A stretch of 64,000 nt of DNA from the NCBI RefSeq assembly GCF_002563715.1, contig NZ_PDJJ01000001.1, positions 3,224,001 through 3,288,000 of the forward strand, in the 5' to 3' direction. This DNA is from Isoptericola jiangsuensis (lineage in GTDB: Bacteria; Actinomycetota; Actinomycetes; Actinomycetales; Cellulomonadaceae). Shown piece after piece: positions 61,415-64,000 of this stretch. The notes below the pieces were generated by a model that saw nothing but the letters and a program-made list of their open reading frames with translations, was not told the origin of the DNA and made no database searches. The translations under genes were made by a program, and so were the position numbers. Each line of letters begins with the position of its first letter. Position 1 is the stretch's first letter.

Positions 61415-62641
61415 TCAGTACCACCCGACCGACATCGAGTGGTTCCACGCCGCGCACGGGGTGCCGTAGCGGCCCGCGATGTAGTCCAGGCCCCAGGCGA
61501 TCTGCGTCGCCGGGTTGGTCTGCCAGTCGGACCCCGCGCTGGCCATCTTCGACCCGGGCAGCGCCTGCGGGATGCCGTAGGCACCGCTGGAGGCGTTCTC
61601 GGCGTTCCACCGCCAGTTGGACTCCTTGGTCCACAGTTTGTCCAGGCAGACGAACTCGCCGTCGCCCCAGCCCCGCTCCGCGGCCATCGTCCGCGCGATG
61701 GCCTTCGCCGACCCGGGGTCGACCTGCACCTGCGACAGGTCGAGCGTGCCGACCAGCACCACCTCGGTGACGGGCTTCACGGTGACGGTCCGGTCCACGA
61801 CCGTCCGCTCGACCTCGGCGCCGTCGAGGGTGCGCACCTGGTAGGTCGTGACCCGCTCCCCGACCACACCGCGGGTCTGCACGGACTCGTAGCCCTCCGG
61901 CAGGTCGTCGGACTCGACGCGTTCGGTCTCGAACGGCACGACCTCGGTGACGATGTCGGACGCGGTGGCCCCGCGGCCGACCACGAGGACCATGTCGTCG
62001 ACGGCGGCCGCGCCGAGCGGCGCGGACGTGTAGTCCTCGGCGCCGAGGGTGATGCCGGCCTCCGCGAGGACGTCGCGGACGGTCGACCCGGTGGTGCGCA
62101 GCAGGATCACCGACCCGTCCACGGACACGTGCACCTTCTTCACCGTGGACACGCGCAACGGCTCGCGCCCGAGGGGCTCGCTGCGGGACGCGGCGCTCGT
62201 GACCGCGCCGTCGGCGCGGGGGCCCAGCGCCGCGAGGAGCTCGCCGACGGTGTGCGCCGTCGTGGCGAGCGTGACGACCTCCCCGTCGATCTCCAGGGTG
62301 ACGTCGCGGCTGGTGCGCACGACGACCTCGCCGTCGCGGGGGGCGCGCTGGTCGAGACCCGGCTGCACGAGGTCGTCGGGGCCGGGGTGGATGCCGTGGA
62401 ACGCGAGGACGTCCGCGACGGTCCGGCCGTAGCCGTCGACCTCGCGGACCTTCCCGTCGACGTCGAGCTCGACGCTCGAGTGCGCGTCGACGACCGCGTA
62501 GGAGCCGACGGCGACGGACACCAGGACCGTGCCGTGCACCGCGCCGCGGGCGATCTGCGGGAGCGGACCGCGGCTGCCGACGAACGCCAGGGCGTCCCTG
62601 CGCCGTACCGGCTGCTTCCGCCGCGCCTTGGACCTCGTCAC
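61415..62641 (-). CDS. Secreted DUF348-G5 protein with SLT-type transglycosylase-like domain (at the rpfB position)
   Basis: Protein of 408 residues immediately downstream of tatD, the usual place of rpfB in actinobacteria. It has an Arg/Lys-rich start, a hydrophobic helix (GAVHGTVLVSVAVGSYAVV), DUF348-like units beginning HSSVELDVDGKVREVDGYGR, a G5 domain (TVKPVTEVVLVG at its end) and a C-terminal domain with [40 protein letters not shown] ending SMSVGWY. That domain matches the gene at 58286, not Rpf. GTG start at 62641 is likely; an in-frame GTG two codons earlier is possible. Probably co-transcribed with tatD. Confidence 0.85.
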   Translation of the reverse strand: MTRSKARRKQPVRRRDALAFVGSRGPLPQIARGAVHGTVLVSVAVGSYAVVDAHSSVELDVDGKVREVDGYGRTVADVLAFHGIHPGPDDLVQPGLDQRAPRDGEVVVRTSRDVTLEIDGEVVTLATTAHTVGELLAALGPRADGAVTSAASRSEPLGREPLRVSTVKKVHVSVDGSVILLRTTGSTVRDVLAEAGITLGAEDYTSAPLGAAAVDDMVLVVGRGATASDIVTEVVPFETERVESDDLPEGYESVQTRGVVGERVTTYQVRTLDGAEVERTVVDRTVTVKPVTEVVLVGTLDLSQVQVDPGSAKAIARTMAAERGWGDGEFVCLDKLWTKESNWRWNAENASSGAYGIPQALPGSKMASAGSDWQTNPATQIAWGLDYIAGRYGTPCAAWNHSMSVGWY

Positions 62642-62693
62642 GGGCACCAGACCGTAGCCGACGCGGGGCACCGCTGGGAAGCCTGGCCGGGCG

Positions 62694-63704
62694 TCACCAC
62701 GGGCCGTAGACCTGCTCGGACGTGGCCGACACGGCGGCGCAGACCTCGGCGAGGGGCCGGTCGAGGACCTCGGCGACGGCGTGCACGGTGTGCGCGACGA
62801 CGTACGGCGCGTTGGGCCGTCCCCGGTACGGGTGCGGCGGCAGGTAGGGGGCGTCCGTCTCGACCAGCACGAGGTCGAGGGGGACGGCGCGCAGCGCGGC
62901 CCGCAGGTGCTCGTTGCGGGGGTAGGTGACCGGGCCCGCGAACGACAGGTACCAGCCGTGCTCGGCGGCGAGCCGCGCCATCTCCTCGTCCCCGGAGTAG
63001 CAGTGGAACACCGTGCGTTCCGGGGCACCGTCGGCGAGGAGCACGTCGATCACCTGCTGGTGGGCGTCCCGGTCGTGGATCTGCAGGGCGAGCCCGAGCT
63101 CCTTGGCGAGCGCGACGTGCGCGCGGAACGCCTCCCGCTGCGCGACCTCGCCGAGCGGTCCCGTGCGGAACAGGTCCATGCCGGTCTCGCCGACGGCACG
63201 GACCCGCGGGTTGTCGCGGGCCACCTGCGCGACCCGGGCGACGGCGTCGTCCAACGACGTCGTGTGGTGCGGCTGCGGGTCCGGCTCCAGCCCGTCCGGG
63301 CCGACCTCGTGGACGCCTGCGTGGAGCACCGCCTCGTTGGGGTGGATCGCGACGGCGCCCAGCAGCCGCGCGAGCCCCCCGCCCGCCGTCGCCGCGGCGT
63401 GCTCGGCGGCGACCCGCAGCAGCGCGTCCGTCCACGCGACCGACGGCAGGTCGCAGCCCACCTGCACCAGCCGGTCCACCCCCGACGCCGCGGCGTGCGC
63501 GAGCTGACCGCCGACCGCGTGCCGCTCCCCCGTCACGGCCGCCAGGCGGTCGTCGAGGTCGTGCGCGGCCAGCGCCGGGTGCTCCCCCACGGCCGCGAGG
63601 TCGAGCACCGGCCCGATCGCGTCGAGGTGGGTGTGGTTGTCGACCACGGGGACGGGCAGCGGCTCCGCCTGCGGCGGGAAGCCGCGCTCACGCTGGCGCG
63701 CCAT
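62694..63704 (-). CDS. tatD: TatD-family metal-dependent hydrolase
   Basis: TIM-barrel metal-dependent hydrolase/DNase of 336 residues. VVDNHTHLDAIGPVLDLAAV carries the HxH metal ligands, AVGETGMDLFRTGPLGEV the Glu ligand, ALQIHDRDAHQQVIDVLL and TVFHCYSGDEEMARLAAE the later His ligands, and LVLVETDAPYLPPHPYRG the final Asp. The ATG at 63704 follows AAGGAG. It sits between metG and the first muralytic gene, as in the conserved metG-tatD-rpfB-rsmA-ispE order. Confidence 0.95.
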   Translation of the reverse strand: MARQRERGFPPQAEPLPVPVVDNHTHLDAIGPVLDLAAVGEHPALAAHDLDDRLAAVTGERHAVGGQLAHAAASGVDRLVQVGCDLPSVAWTDALLRVAAEHAAATAGGGLARLLGAVAIHPNEAVLHAGVHEVGPDGLEPDPQPHHTTSLDDAVARVAQVARDNPRVRAVGETGMDLFRTGPLGEVAQREAFRAHVALAKELGLALQIHDRDAHQQVIDVLLADGAPERTVFHCYSGDEEMARLAAEHGWYLSFAGPVTYPRNEHLRAALRAVPLDLVLVETDAPYLPPHPYRGRPNAPYVVAHTVHAVAEVLDRPLAEVCAAVSATSEQVYGPW

Positions 63705-63738
63705 GGCGCTCCTTCCGCACGCGCGGGCAGGGACGGGC

Positions 63739-63764
63739 GGCCGGCCCGCCGTCGCGGGCCGGCC
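63739..63764. terminator. Terminator hairpin after metG
   Basis: Perfect 11-bp stem GGCCGGCCCGC / GCGGGCCGGCC with a CGTC loop, 10 nt beyond the metG stop on the minus strand and 35 nt before the tatD start. Confidence 0.75.
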
Positions 63765-63773
63765 GGCGGGGGA

Positions 63774-64000
63774 TCAGGCCTTCTCGCGGAGGCGCTCCAG
63801 CTCCTCGTCGACGATGGACTCGTCGAGCTTGGTGAACACCGGGGACGGCTTGCCGATCTGGGTGCCCGGCACCACCGGCACCGAGGCCCACGCCGGGAAC
63901 GCGTAGGCGCCGTCGTGGCCGCCCGTGATCACCGGGTAGTGGCGCGAGTCGTCGTCGAGGTCGGCGACCTCCTCGATGACCGGCTGCGGCGCGAACTCGC
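63774..64000 (-). CDS. metG: Methionyl-tRNA synthetase, C-terminal 75 residues (cut by window edge)
   Basis: The visible end reads in the minus strand from 63998: ...GTQIGKPSPVFTKLDESIVD followed by EELERLREKA and a TGA at 63774-63776. The PVFTKLDESIV block is the usual C-terminal signature of bacterial methionyl-tRNA synthetase, and the position upstream of tatD fits. The catalytic core lies outside the window. Confidence 0.85.
   Translation of the reverse strand, partial: EFAPQPVIEEVADLDDDSRHYPVITGGHDGAYAFPAWASVPVVPGTQIGKPSPVFTKLDESIVDEELERLREKA

Overview
The window is a high-GC chromosomal segment from an actinobacterium. Gene content points to Micrococcales, perhaps the Cellulomonas / Cellulosimicrobium / Isoptericola neighbourhood; this rests on the housekeeping order, the DUF348-G5 cell-wall lytic proteins and the acetylxylan esterase, and I cannot confirm a genus. 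Most genes are packed into operons with 1-4 nt ATGA/GTGA/TGATG overlaps, and many starts appear leaderless.

Layout. (1) 1-2373: 5' part of mfd (minus strand), cut by the window edge. (2) 2559-40212: a polysaccharide (capsule/EPS) island of about 38 kb. It holds three acyltransferase-3 or GMC-type modifying enzymes, tandem GDP-mannose 4,6-dehydratase-type genes, a PAP2 phosphatase, a secreted repeat protein, many GT2/GT4 glycosyltransferases, a WbsX-like protein, a Wzx-type flippase, a Wzy-type polymerase, a PIG-L deacetylase, a pyruvyl transferase, a DUF4038 glycosidase-like protein, a CDP-glucose branched/amino-sugar block (cytidylyltransferase, class III aminotransferase, two C-methyltransferase-type proteins, SDR, RmlC-like epimerase) and a Wzz/Wzc-like copolymerase with a damaged ATP site. 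(3) 40329-47277: pth, rplY (ctc), two mannosyltransferase-like membrane proteins, prs, glmU and tRNA-Gln. (4) 47471-52788: accessory regulators and enzymes (TetR, MarR + MFS, LysR + two aldo-keto reductases). (5) 52931-64000: ABC-F ATPase, acetylxylan esterase, ispE, rsmA, three tandem DUF348-G5 muralytic proteins (the middle one a true Rpf), tatD and the 3' end of metG. The order metG-tatD-rpf-rsmA-ispE ... glmU-prs-rplY-pth ... mfd is the conserved actinobacterial arrangement, so the island sits between pth and mfd.

How the island works together: sugar nucleotides (GDP-6-deoxyhexose, a CDP-linked branched or amino sugar) are made in the cytosol; glycosyltransferases assemble a repeat unit on a lipid carrier; the flippase exports it; the polymerase extends it under the Wzz-like protein; acyl, pyruvyl and deacetylation steps decorate it; PAP2 may recycle the lipid carrier.

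The most interesting signal is regulatory. At least nine island promoters, on both strands, carry TTCACCC boxes, often as two direct repeats 21-22 nt apart, about 40 nt (or one helical turn less) upstream of a TAGNNT-like -10 box. For most of them the predicted transcription start coincides with the start codon. No regulator gene lies in the island, so the factor acts in trans. Other notable items are a nine-unit, exactly 20-bp tandem array, a perfect 31-bp inverted repeat inside the ABC-F gene, a repeated cysteine-containing secreted domain of unknown function, and a shared promoter motif in front of two of the muralytic genes.
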